A stretch of DNA of 23,244 nt from positions 1 to 23,244 of the forward strand of contig CAIXPZ010000314.1 in the NCBI GenBank assembly GCA_903921455.1, given 5' to 3'. Shown here one piece after another: positions 7,752 through 15,292 of the stretch (within the stretch, counting starts at the first letter, position 1; each line of letters opens with the position of its first letter). Under the pieces are notes generated by a model, which saw only the letters and a list, made by a program, of their open reading frames with translations, was not told the DNA's origin and ran no database searches. This stretch comes from an uncultured Verrucomicrobia subdivision 3 bacterium (GTDB taxonomy: Bacteria; Verrucomicrobiota; Verrucomicrobiae; Limisphaerales; UBA11358). Both the position numbers and the translations under genes were made by a program.

Positions 7752-8432
7752 TCAACGCGGGCAGATTTCCCGCGCCGAAATGCCCGTCAAATCTTTTACC
7801 GTCCAGTCAGCGGCGTGCGGCTTTAATTCTTCCAGCGTTGACCCGCCGGTCGCCACCGCCAGGGTTTTGGCGCCGATGAATTTTCCGCAGCGCACGTCGA
7901 ACGGGGTGTCGCCGATCACCACGATTTCCTGCGGCTGCAAATGCGGGTCGAGCACGCGCCGGCCACGCGCCAGGGCCGCGACGGCAATATGATTACGGTC
8001 TTCATGGTCGTCCGCAAATCCACCCATCACAAAATAGTCCCAGAGCCCGAAGCGGCGCAGCTTGATTTCCGCACCGAGACGGATATTGCCCGTGAGCAAG
8101 CCAAGCATGGGCGGCTGCGGCAGTGCCTGGAGCCCGGCTATGAATTCCCGCACACCGGGACACTCGCCACCCGTGCTTTGTCCCACGATATAATCCAGCC
8201 AGAAAACGTAACGCGCAAAAAACTGATTGAAATGTTCCGGCCGTTCATCCAGATGATGGATTTTGAAGAACTCGCGCACTAGGCTCACGTCCGTGCGACC
8301 GGCGAACTTCATTTTTTCTGACCCGTGATGGAGATCAAATTCTGTGGCGAAGGTTTTGGCAAACGCCTTCGTGCCCGCGCCGCCGGTGTGAACCAGCGTG
8401 CCGTCAATGTCGAAAAGAACCAGCCGAATCAT
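7752..8432 (-). CDS. HAD-family hydrolase, phosphoglycolate-phosphatase-like
   Basis: This 226-residue protein begins with motif I, MIRLVLFDIDGTL, carrying the nucleophile and acid/base Asp pair. Motif II is LLTGN (the Thr). Motif IV is VVIGDTPFDVRCG, with the GDxxxD pair that holds Mg2+. The insert after motif I is the helical C1 cap expected of beta-phosphoglucomutase and phosphoglycolate phosphatase relatives. Such enzymes dephosphorylate small phosphometabolites in the cytoplasm; the substrate cannot be assigned. ATG at 8432 is preferred because it gives the standard N-terminus; the longer form from 8456 adds eight residues (MAMLTCVC) that do not fit. Flanking genes encode secreted proteins and give no functional clue. 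Confidence 0.85.
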   Translation of the reverse strand: MIRLVLFDIDGTLVHTGGAGTKAFAKTFATEFDLHHGSEKMKFAGRTDVSLVREFFKIHHLDERPEHFNQFFARYVFWLDYIVGQSTGGECPGVREFIAGLQALPQPPMLGLLTGNIRLGAEIKLRRFGLWDYFVMGGFADDHEDRNHIAVAALARGRRVLDPHLQPQEIVVIGDTPFDVRCGKFIGAKTLAVATGGSTLEELKPHAADWTVKDLTGISAREICPR

Positions 8433-8529
8433 GCACACACAGGTTAGCATGGCCAAATTTGCCGGCGAGAAAATTGATAGATCGGTTCAAATTTTGTGCC
8501 GCATCCAGTTGCAGAGGGCGGAAAACAGT

Positions 8530-10458
8530 TCAGGGATTCTGCACGCGATAGAAGCATTGTGACAGCCGGTTGGTGTCCACAAAGACGAAGGGCAAAGTGG
8601 CGGGGTTGGTTGTCAGGAGCGTCATCCAGTTGGGGTTTGCCAGATTGGTGCTCGCCAGAATGGTGTAACTGGTCGCCACCGCGCCGGTAACGGTCAGGCT
8701 CATATTCCCACCGGTCATACTGAAGCTCTGGAAGCCAGGCGGACCAGGGACCGTCACCGGCATGATGGTGCCGGTCACGGCCAGATCCGGCGCAAGCGTG
8801 CCGGCCGTATTATAGACATACCAGGTGCCAGTAGCGGCGCCGCTGTAATTGACGATACGGAAGGTGATACTGGTGCTTGCACCCACATTTTGAAGCGCCA
8901 CAATACCAGAAAGGTCTATCGCACCGAGGGTCGAGCCGCTCCCGGACACCGGATAGGTTAGGTTGGTGATATCCGTAAATCCACCGGTGCCGACCTGAAA
9001 TTGCAACACCCCGTTAGTTGGACCAGTGCCGGAGCGGTAGTAGTCAAACCGGCTGATGCTGCTGAGGGAAACCTGATAACCGTTGCTCACCGTCAGACTA
9101 AAGGTGGCGAACAAGTTGGAGGCCACGGCGGCGGCGGCCGTAAGATTGGTAAAACCGACGCCGCCCCACGCCCCGCCGGCGGCCGTGCCGCTGGTCTTAA
9201 CACCGCTACCACGCGTAAGCCCATCGACGGCAAGATTAGGCGCATTCGTTACGGGAGAAAACGGCGAAGGGCCATAGTTTCCAGCGCCCCCTGACAAGCT
9301 ACCCGTATTCCATCCTGCCAATATACCGCTGTAAATGCTGCCGCCCCCGACGCCAGTCACGTTGAAACTATTGGTGCTGATAGCGGTGCCGCTGGCCGTG
9401 GTGACGCTGACAAATCCGGAACTCCCACTCCCCGGCACCGTGGCGGTAAGCTGCGTGCTGGAATTTACCGTGAAGGCCGCGCTGACACCGTTGAAGGCCA
9501 CCTGAGTGGCCGCAGTGAAATTGGTGCCGGTGAGCACGACCACGGTATTCGTCGGACCAGAGGACGGCGAGAAAGCATAGATGGCCGGCGGCGGATTGGT
9601 CTGACCGTCCACCTTCGCGCGCAGGGTGGCAGCGACACCCGCCGGCAGAGCAGTAAAAAACGTCAAGCCGGTGTCCACTTGAATCTGGTTGGCGGAAACG
9701 ACATAGGCCGGCCAGGTGTTGGTGGCGCTATCCGCATTGGGAACCTTTAGGGAGATGACGCGGGTGGCGGCGGTGATGCGGCTCAACGCGGTGCCACTAT
9801 TGGTCGGAACCACGACCACGATCTTCCAGGTGTAATCCGGGATGTAAGCCTTGCCGCTGGGGATGCGGTTCGTGCCAAACCCGCTCGGCCCGCAGGTGAT
9901 CAGCAACTCGTTGGAGGAGAGCTGCGAGCGGCAATAATTTTCAAACTGCGCCCAGACCCCGGAATTATTGATCGCATCCTGCGGCATGATGTTGGACATG
10001 AAAAACACCAGATCGTTGTCCGCCCGCGTATCGGTGCGGTCTTCCGAAGGGCAGAGATGCCCGCGGGCAAAGCCATTGGTGCCGACGCCGACATAGTCGC
10101 TGTCCGTCACCCGGTAAAAACCGGCCGGCAGATTGGTGTCGGTAAAAAATGAGGCCGAACGGGAGTTGGTGCCCACGTCCCCGGCGGTCAGATCCCAACT
10201 GGCCCAGTTCGGTTCGCCAAAAGTATCATTGTAATCCAACGCCTCCACCGAACGCTGAATGAGGTAGTGGGTATGATTATTGGGATCCGAGGTCGCGCCT
10301 GAAGGATTGCCAAGCTGCATTTGGAGCGTGACGTCAATGAAACCAAAGGCCGGAAGCGCCGGGAAAAACACGGCGAGAACGACAACCACACATCCCCAAT
10401 ACAAGCAGGATTTAATCAAGTCCGCGAAAAATAACACAAACCAAACCACCAACCGCAA
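8530..10458 (-). CDS. Secreted DNA/RNA non-specific endonuclease (NUC1 type) with IPT/TIG domain
   Basis: This protein of up to 642 residues has a hydrophobic signal region ending near PALPAFG. Residues about 60-285 match the beta-beta-alpha-metal DNA/RNA non-specific nuclease: FARGHLCPSEDRT with His134 as the expected general base, then FFMSNIMPQDAINNSGVW, where the Asn should bind Mg2+. The first residue of the classical DRGH box is Ala here. Residues about 293-370 are an IPT/TIG immunoglobulin-like domain (AIYAFSPSSGPTNTVVVLTG). A Gly/Thr/Ser-rich stretch follows, then a C-terminal module ending STNLANPNW...FYRVQNP, common on secreted proteins of this phylum. It probably degrades extracellular nucleic acid. 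The start is uncertain: TTG at 10458 or TTG at 10419, the latter giving a shorter signal peptide (LIKSCLYWG). Confidence 0.82.
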   Translation of the reverse strand: MRLVVWFVLFFADLIKSCLYWGCVVVVLAVFFPALPAFGFIDVTLQMQLGNPSGATSDPNNHTHYLIQRSVEALDYNDTFGEPNWASWDLTAGDVGTNSRSASFFTDTNLPAGFYRVTDSDYVGVGTNGFARGHLCPSEDRTDTRADNDLVFFMSNIMPQDAINNSGVWAQFENYCRSQLSSNELLITCGPSGFGTNRIPSGKAYIPDYTWKIVVVVPTNSGTALSRITAATRVISLKVPNADSATNTWPAYVVSANQIQVDTGLTFFTALPAGVAATLRAKVDGQTNPPPAIYAFSPSSGPTNTVVVLTGTNFTAATQVAFNGVSAAFTVNSSTQLTATVPGSGSSGFVSVTTASGTAISTNSFNVTGVGGGSIYSGILAGWNTGSLSGGAGNYGPSPFSPVTNAPNLAVDGLTRGSGVKTSGTAAGGAWGGVGFTNLTAAAAVASNLFATFSLTVSNGYQVSLSSISRFDYYRSGTGPTNGVLQFQVGTGGFTDITNLTYPVSGSGSTLGAIDLSGIVALQNVGASTSITFRIVNYSGAATGTWYVYNTAGTLAPDLAVTGTIMPVTVPGPPGFQSFSMTGGNMSLTVTGAVATSYTILASTNLANPNWMTLLTTNPATLPFVFVDTNRLSQCFYRVQNP

Positions 10459-10580
10459 TGATAAATTTGTGATTTTTGTGCGGTGTCCCTGCGCGGCCGG
10501 CTAGAGCCGCCGTAGCCAGCAGCAAACCGGCCAGCCAGCCAGCCCAGAGGATTTTGAGATTAAAATCAGCCGGCAGCGGA

Positions 10581-11258
10581 CTAACGCTTTTGATTATAGC
10601 CCGCCCGCGAATACTTTTCGGCCGACAAACGTTCCGCCGCCGGTTGCAGTTCGCAATCCGGCGCATACTCGGTCCATTGGGCACCGAAATTTGTTTCCGC
10701 CACGGCGCACATCGCCTGTTCAAACGATTGACGTTCCAACAGCACCGGCGGCTGAATCGACCCTTGGATGAGCAACCCCTGTTTGTTCCGACGCTGCGCC
10801 GCCCCAGCGATTTTATTACCCCGCCAAAGCAGGTCAAATTTTTCGTGCCCGACAAAACACTGGCCCGGCAGCAATTTTTTACAGCAAGGCGCGAGTTCCG
10901 TCTCAACATTTATGGCGACGAACGCCAGCCGCAACCAGTCATGAATGCGGCGGTAACTTTCCTCCGCCTTGAGCGAATGCCATTCGTGGCCGGGCGGAAA
11001 GATGGCGCTGTAAGTCCAGTCCGCCGCGTGCGGCACAATGCCGCCACCGGTCGGGCGTCGGATCATCGGGCGCAACCGGGTGGCGCGTTCCACGTCGGAA
11101 AATTTCTGGAAATAGCCAAACGTCGCCGCCGGCTCCGTCCAGCCGTAGAACCGGAGCGCAGGCGCCTGCAAACGCAGCATGGCGGCCAGCAACGCCTCGT
11201 CCAGCGCCATGTTGTAGGCCGCCTTGCCTTTGCCGGAGCTGAGCAGCAGCCAGTTCAT
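10581..11258 (-). CDS. Lipoate/biotin protein ligase A/B family protein
   Basis: This 225-residue protein shows the cofactor-transferase core: AYNMALDEAL near the N-terminus, ALRFYGW, RRPTGGGIVPH (the RRxxGGGxVxH substrate-loop motif), and GNKIAGAAQRR containing the conserved Lys expected to contact the lipoyl-adenylate. These enzymes attach lipoate or octanoate to Lys of acyl-carrier subunits of 2-oxoacid dehydrogenases and GcvH. Length is shorter than E. coli LplA (no accessory C-terminal domain), closer to octanoyl transferases of the LipM/LipL type, so ligase versus transferase is undecided. ATG at 11258 overlaps the nth stop by four bases (ATGA), so it is translationally coupled to nth. 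About 120 bases beyond its stop precede the nuclease gene and hold nothing clear. Confidence 0.8.
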   Translation of the reverse strand: MNWLLLSSGKGKAAYNMALDEALLAAMLRLQAPALRFYGWTEPAATFGYFQKFSDVERATRLRPMIRRPTGGGIVPHAADWTYSAIFPPGHEWHSLKAEESYRRIHDWLRLAFVAINVETELAPCCKKLLPGQCFVGHEKFDLLWRGNKIAGAAQRRNKQGLLIQGSIQPPVLLERQSFEQAMCAVAETNFGAQWTEYAPDCELQPAAERLSAEKYSRAGYNQKR

Positions 11259-11911
11259 GGCTTCACCCCGATTTGCGAACAGAGATTTTTTATTTCGCAA
11301 CCAACACAGTCCGGCTTACGCGCAGCACACCGACGGCGCCCATGCCAGATGAGCTGGTGGCTGAACAGACACCAGTCGGATTGCGGCACCAGCGGCATTA
11401 ACTCCTGCTCCAGCTTGACGGCGTCCGTACCTTTTGCCAGCCCCAGCCGGTTGGAGAGCCGCGTGACGTGCGTGTCCACGACCACCCCGACGTTGATGCC
11501 AAACGCATTTCCCAAAACGACGTTGGCGGTTTTACGCCCCACGCCGGCGAGCGCATGCAACTCGGCCATCGTCCGCGGCACTTCGCCGCCAAATTTTTCC
11601 ACCAGCGCGGTGCAGCAGGCTTTAAGGTTCTTAGCCTTGTTGCGAAAAAAGCCGGTGGTCTTCACGGCCTGCTCCAGCTCCGCCAGCGGCGCGGCGGCAA
11701 AATCCCCGGCCGTGCGATATTTCTTGAACAGGTCCGCCGTGACGAGGTTCACGCGCTTGTCCGTGCATTGCGCGGAAAGAATCGTGGCGACGAGCAGTTG
11801 CAACGGGCTGGAAAAATTCAGCGCGCAATGCGCGTCGGGATAAACGCGCTTAAACACAGAAAGGATTTTCTGCGTTCGCTCAAACTTGGCGGCATGGCTT
11901 TCGCGCGGCAT
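11255..11911 (-). CDS. nth: Endonuclease III (DNA glycosylase/AP lyase)
   Basis: The enzyme removes oxidised pyrimidines and cleaves abasic sites in base excision repair. All signature elements are present: LLVATILSAQCTD, the helix-hairpin-helix LAGVGRKTANVVLGNAF with the catalytic Lys, the catalytic Asp in VVVDTHVTRLSNRLG, and the C-terminal 4Fe-4S ligands spaced C-x6-C-x2-C-x5-C (CAARKPDCVGCEIKNLC). Length (218 residues from ATG at 11911) matches the family; an in-frame GTG at 11929 would add six residues. No Shine-Dalgarno is visible for either start. It is followed by a lipoate-ligase-like gene with a 4-nt ATGA overlap. A strong terminator lies only about 35 bases upstream, so its promoter must overlap that region or some readthrough occurs. 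Confidence 0.95.
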   Translation of the reverse strand: MPRESHAAKFERTQKILSVFKRVYPDAHCALNFSSPLQLLVATILSAQCTDKRVNLVTADLFKKYRTAGDFAAAPLAELEQAVKTTGFFRNKAKNLKACCTALVEKFGGEVPRTMAELHALAGVGRKTANVVLGNAFGINVGVVVDTHVTRLSNRLGLAKGTDAVKLEQELMPLVPQSDWCLFSHQLIWHGRRRCAARKPDCVGCEIKNLCSQIGVKP

Positions 11912-11946
11912 CGGAATCAATTTTCGCACATCGCGGGAAAATAAAA

Positions 11947-11970
11947 AGCCCGGACGCGCACGTCCGGGCT
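11947..11970 (-). terminator. Strong rho-independent terminator of the 761-aa EF-hand gene
   Basis: Ten-base perfect arms (AGCCCGGACG / CGTCCGGGCT) enclose a 4-nt loop. On the minus strand the stem runs straight into TTTTTATTTT (11946-11937). It begins 20 nt past the stop codon at 11990. On the plus strand only TTTATAA follows, so minus-strand use is favoured. Confidence 0.9.
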
Positions 11971-11989
11971 TTATAATTTGAAACCAGAT

Positions 11990-14275
11990 TTATTTCGCCG
12001 GTGCGTTGGTCGCCGAACCAAGGCCGGCAACCGCAGCTTTGGCGGCGTCAGAATCCGCCTTGTCCTTTTTGGCCTTTTCCAATTTGTCTTTTTCAATTTG
12101 CTCGCGAACGGCCAGCGGCGGCGTGGCATAACATTGTATCGCCGGATACTTTACCGTCCAGCCATAGAGCCGGCCCTGGCTGTCATTGAGGAACGACCAG
12201 ACAAACCAGAACACAAAGGCGACCGCCAGCACTTTGGGCCAGGGGGAGGGTTTCTCGGCGTATTTGTCCGCCGCGCCGAAGGTGGCGCCAACCGGCAACG
12301 CGGCCACTCCCGTCAAGGCCCCGCCGAACGGGACATTCATCCTAGCCTTGGCGTTCACCGCCCAGCCGTTGGCGTCGAGGATCGGACCGAGGTTGCGCTT
12401 GCGCAACTTGAGCCAGGCGATCGCCATAGAGGGCGTGGAGATCACCAGCATGATGCCGGCGATGACCAGCGGCACCTGCCATTGCTCAAAGCCCTTGAGA
12501 AAACCGATCAGGCTCGCAAACGCCGCCGCCAAGGTGCCCAAGGCCAAACTGATCAGGGCAATGACACTGGGATCAAACGCCGGTTTTTTGGACGCACCAG
12601 CCGCTGCCGAGGCGGGCGCCACCGGCGTGTTCGCGGCCGTGGTCAATTGAGCGTTCACATCGGCATCCGCCGCCGCCGCCTGCTTGGCGGCGCGCTCTTC
12701 AATCATGCGCACCAACTTTTTGTAGGGCGACCAGAACGCCTGCCTGATGCTGATCGGGTTATCCACGATCTTGGTGATGGTGGCGTCCCAATCGCGCCCC
12801 TTGCGGTCATAAAAGATTCCGTTGCGGCCGACCATGAGGTTATCGGAGTCGCCGCCGGTGAAGGCCGCCACGATGGACAATTTCTCGCCACTGCCTTTGC
12901 GCACACAATCGCAATAGGCAAGGTAGGTGCCCGCCATGCCGGCCATCGCCGCGTGCCGACCCGCATCATCCACCGTGAGACACAGATCACAACTGCGCTG
13001 GTCGAGATACAGCGTGCCGGCCTGAAAGATCGCCTTGTCCTTGCGCCCGTAAAAATCGGCGAAGTTGACGAAGTTGCGGCAGAGGCTGGCCAGATCGCGA
13101 TGGTAATGAATCAGCCGGTGCAGGCCGATGACGGCGGTGGAATTGCCGGCCTCGGCGGCATCTTTCGCAATCAGCGCGGTCAACGTCGCCTTCGCCGGGC
13201 TCGCGAGAATTTCCCGCGCGCGCGCCAGCCCGATTTTTTCCACCGCGCCGCCGGTCTTGCCGGCGTTCCACGCATCAAACGCGGCGAGCTTGCCCACCAG
13301 CGCATGCCAATCCGCCTCCGTCAGCACGGTGCGCGCGCCCAGCAGCGGCACGATCGCGTGAGTCTGCAATGCGGCGATTGCCCCCGCCCAGGCGGGATTG
13401 ATGCCCAGGGTCAGCGGTAGCGGCGTGGTGGCGCCCACTTGCGCGAGCGGCAGACTGGCGATGTCCGCATGATTGTTGGTAAGATCCTTGACCCCCAACG
13501 CGGCATATTCCTTCTCGTCGCGGTTCAGGGCGTTGACCGAGCGCGGATCAAACGCCGCGAGCCGGCCGCGCGCAAAATAATCGTCCACTTTGGCTTTCAC
13601 CGCCCGGACCGCCGCGGCCGCGACCTCGGTATTCAACCCCAGGGGCAGCACCGCGGCGTCGCCTTCCGCCTTTTTCCACCAGTCCGAGTAGGCGGCGGCG
13701 GCGGCAAAAAATTGATCCACCCGCGCCTGGCTCACGCCCGGCTTGCCGCTCACATCGGTGTCGGCGCCAAGGCAGTTGATGATGTCGGCAATCACCGCCT
13801 TGGTGGCGTCATCGCCCGCAGAATCGGCGGGAATGATGCCGTCGCCGTTGAACGGCTTGGCGGCAAACGTCTGGGCGGCGGTGGAGGCCTCTTCAAAGGT
13901 GACTTCCGCCGTGTCGGATTTGTCCAGCACCTGCCGGGCAAAATTGGCAATCAGCCTGCCTTCCGGCGTGGCGTCATTGATGGCGGCGGGTTTGAGGGTC
14001 GGGCTGCCCTTGAGCAAATCGTCCGGGTTCTTCATCAGCCCACCGGCCCACTTGGCGGCGGCGATGAGTTCCGGCACGCGCACGCGCCCATCCTTGTCCG
14101 TGTCAATCAGCGCCAGCGTGCCCTTGTCGAATTCGACGCCCGTGGTGGGGCACGCCAGGGCGACCCAGAGCTTCTGGTCGAGCTGGTCCAGATTCAGGAG
14201 GTCCGCCCCCGAACCGATGACGACTTGATTGAATCCGCCGGCGCGGAAGAATTTCCAGGGATGAGTGGTGGCCAT
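11990..14275 (-). CDS. Uncharacterised 761-residue membrane protein with N-terminal EF-hand
   Basis: No signal peptide is visible (MATTHPWKFFRAGGFNQVVI). A perfect EF-hand loop lies at residues 58-69 (DTDKDGRVRVPE), with calcium ligands D58, D60, D62 and E69; a degenerate second site may be FNGDGIIPADSAGDD. The middle third is soluble, with two cysteine pairs (CDLC and CDC) and a conserved-looking GGDSDNLMVGRNGIFYDRKG. Three predicted membrane helices sit at about 570-592, 600-625 and 680-698, with basic KLRKRN between the second and third. The tail is charged and Ala-rich, ending TNAPAK. This is one of the few starts with a good Shine-Dalgarno (AAGGA, 5 nt before ATG 14275); the longer form from 14317 lacks one. 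It is monocistronic with a strong terminator. I recall similar unnamed proteins in other bacteria but know no function. Confidence 0.85.
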   Translation of the reverse strand: MATTHPWKFFRAGGFNQVVIGSGADLLNLDQLDQKLWVALACPTTGVEFDKGTLALIDTDKDGRVRVPELIAAAKWAGGLMKNPDDLLKGSPTLKPAAINDATPEGRLIANFARQVLDKSDTAEVTFEEASTAAQTFAAKPFNGDGIIPADSAGDDATKAVIADIINCLGADTDVSGKPGVSQARVDQFFAAAAAYSDWWKKAEGDAAVLPLGLNTEVAAAAVRAVKAKVDDYFARGRLAAFDPRSVNALNRDEKEYAALGVKDLTNNHADIASLPLAQVGATTPLPLTLGINPAWAGAIAALQTHAIVPLLGARTVLTEADWHALVGKLAAFDAWNAGKTGGAVEKIGLARAREILASPAKATLTALIAKDAAEAGNSTAVIGLHRLIHYHRDLASLCRNFVNFADFYGRKDKAIFQAGTLYLDQRSCDLCLTVDDAGRHAAMAGMAGTYLAYCDCVRKGSGEKLSIVAAFTGGDSDNLMVGRNGIFYDRKGRDWDATITKIVDNPISIRQAFWSPYKKLVRMIEERAAKQAAAADADVNAQLTTAANTPVAPASAAAGASKKPAFDPSVIALISLALGTLAAAFASLIGFLKGFEQWQVPLVIAGIMLVISTPSMAIAWLKLRKRNLGPILDANGWAVNAKARMNVPFGGALTGVAALPVGATFGAADKYAEKPSPWPKVLAVAFVFWFVWSFLNDSQGRLYGWTVKYPAIQCYATPPLAVREQIEKDKLEKAKKDKADSDAAKAAVAGLGSATNAPAK

Positions 14276-14353
14276 AATTTTCCTTTGGTGCTGATTTTGC
14301 GGCGAAAGTGTAACCACGAAGCCCCACCGACTCCAAGAAAACTTTGCGCGGGT

Positions 14354-15292
14354 TCAGCCCAGGTTCTTCGCGAGAAACTCCAAGATGCGCCGTTCGTATT
14401 CCGCCCTGGCAAAAGCGTGCAAATCAACATGGGCGGCGTTTCCAACCAGCCACAGCTCCCGCGGCGCGGCGGCGGCGGCAAACAAAGCCCGCGATTCCGA
14501 CAGAGTCGTGTCCCGGTCAACAGTGCCGGCCACAAACAATTTCGGGACGGGAATGTTCCCGGCGCGCACGATCGGCCGCAAGTCATCCGCCCCCACACCC
14601 AGCCGCAGCTTCAGCTGACACGTCAGCAACGGCGTCGCGAGTTTGCCAAGAAACCCCAACCGCGCCACCAGCCGATTTTCGGTCGCCGAATAAATGGTGG
14701 GATACGAAGATTCCAGAACCAGCGCATTGACCGGCAGGGACGGTTCGGCCAACAACGCCGCCGCCGCCCCCATGGAGACCCCGATGACGCCGATCTTCTC
14801 GCCGGGAAACGAGGCGCGGGCAAATTGAACGGCGGCCGTCGCGTCGCGGCCTTCCAGAAACCCGAAAGTAATTTTACGGCCGAGGCTTTCACCGTGACCC
14901 TGAAAATCAAACAGCAGCACGGAATACCCGGCACGCAACAGAAATTCCGCCCGTGCAACCATCACGCGCCGGTCCGCGTGAATGCCATGCATCAAAACGA
15001 CCACGCCCCGACCCGGCTGCCCCGCGGCCAGCCAGCCGTGCACCTGGGCGCCGCTGCCGCTGGCAAACTGGATATCTTTGGCATGCAGGCGGGCGGGCGG
15101 AGGGCCAACGGCATGGTTCGCCGGCGCCAGCAGAATCCCGCCGACGGTCCAAATAAAAATGGCGCCCAGCAGCGCCGCAGCGAACATTAACGCGCCGAAA
15201 ATTTTCAGCCGCCGGCGATAGTTGGTTGGCGACGGGTCAGACAAGTTCCGGCTCTTCCATGGCCTGCGGCGGCGGGAATAGCGGCGTGCCAT
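14354..15292 (-). CDS. Membrane-anchored alpha/beta hydrolase
   Basis: This 312-residue protein has a very basic N-terminus (RRYSRRRRP, YRRRLK) and one hydrophobic segment (about residues 33-55, ALMFAAALLGAIFIWTVGGI), so it is probably inner-membrane anchored with the catalytic domain outside the cytoplasm. The hydrolase fold shows VVVLMHGIHAD (oxyanion-hole HG), LLFDFQGHGES, the nucleophile elbow GVSMGAA, the acid in VAGTVDRDT and the His in GNAAHVDLH, so a complete Ser-Asp-His triad is present. It resembles general esterases of the BAAT/DUF1749-like type; substrate unknown. Its ATG at 15292 overlaps the end of ablA by 56 nt; TTG at 15244 or ATG at 15187 are alternatives and the choice is unsure. 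Overlap implies cotranscription with ablA. Confidence 0.8.
   Translation of the reverse strand: MARRYSRRRRPWKSRNLSDPSPTNYRRRLKIFGALMFAAALLGAIFIWTVGGILLAPANHAVGPPPARLHAKDIQFASGSGAQVHGWLAAGQPGRGVVVLMHGIHADRRVMVARAEFLLRAGYSVLLFDFQGHGESLGRKITFGFLEGRDATAAVQFARASFPGEKIGVIGVSMGAAAALLAEPSLPVNALVLESSYPTIYSATENRLVARLGFLGKLATPLLTCQLKLRLGVGADDLRPIVRAGNIPVPKLFVAGTVDRDTTLSESRALFAAAAAPRELWLVGNAAHVDLHAFARAEYERRILEFLAKNLG

Noticed and set aside
10459..10580. Signal-peptide-like reading (KILWAGWLAGLLLATAALAG) between the nuclease and lipoate-ligase genes
   Set aside because: It continues an out-of-frame shadow of the lipoate-ligase gene, has no usable start codon of its own and soon ends.
13439..15190. 583-residue plus-strand frame
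   Set aside because: It spans the antisense of the EF-hand protein and the hydrolase; no domain or signal pattern.
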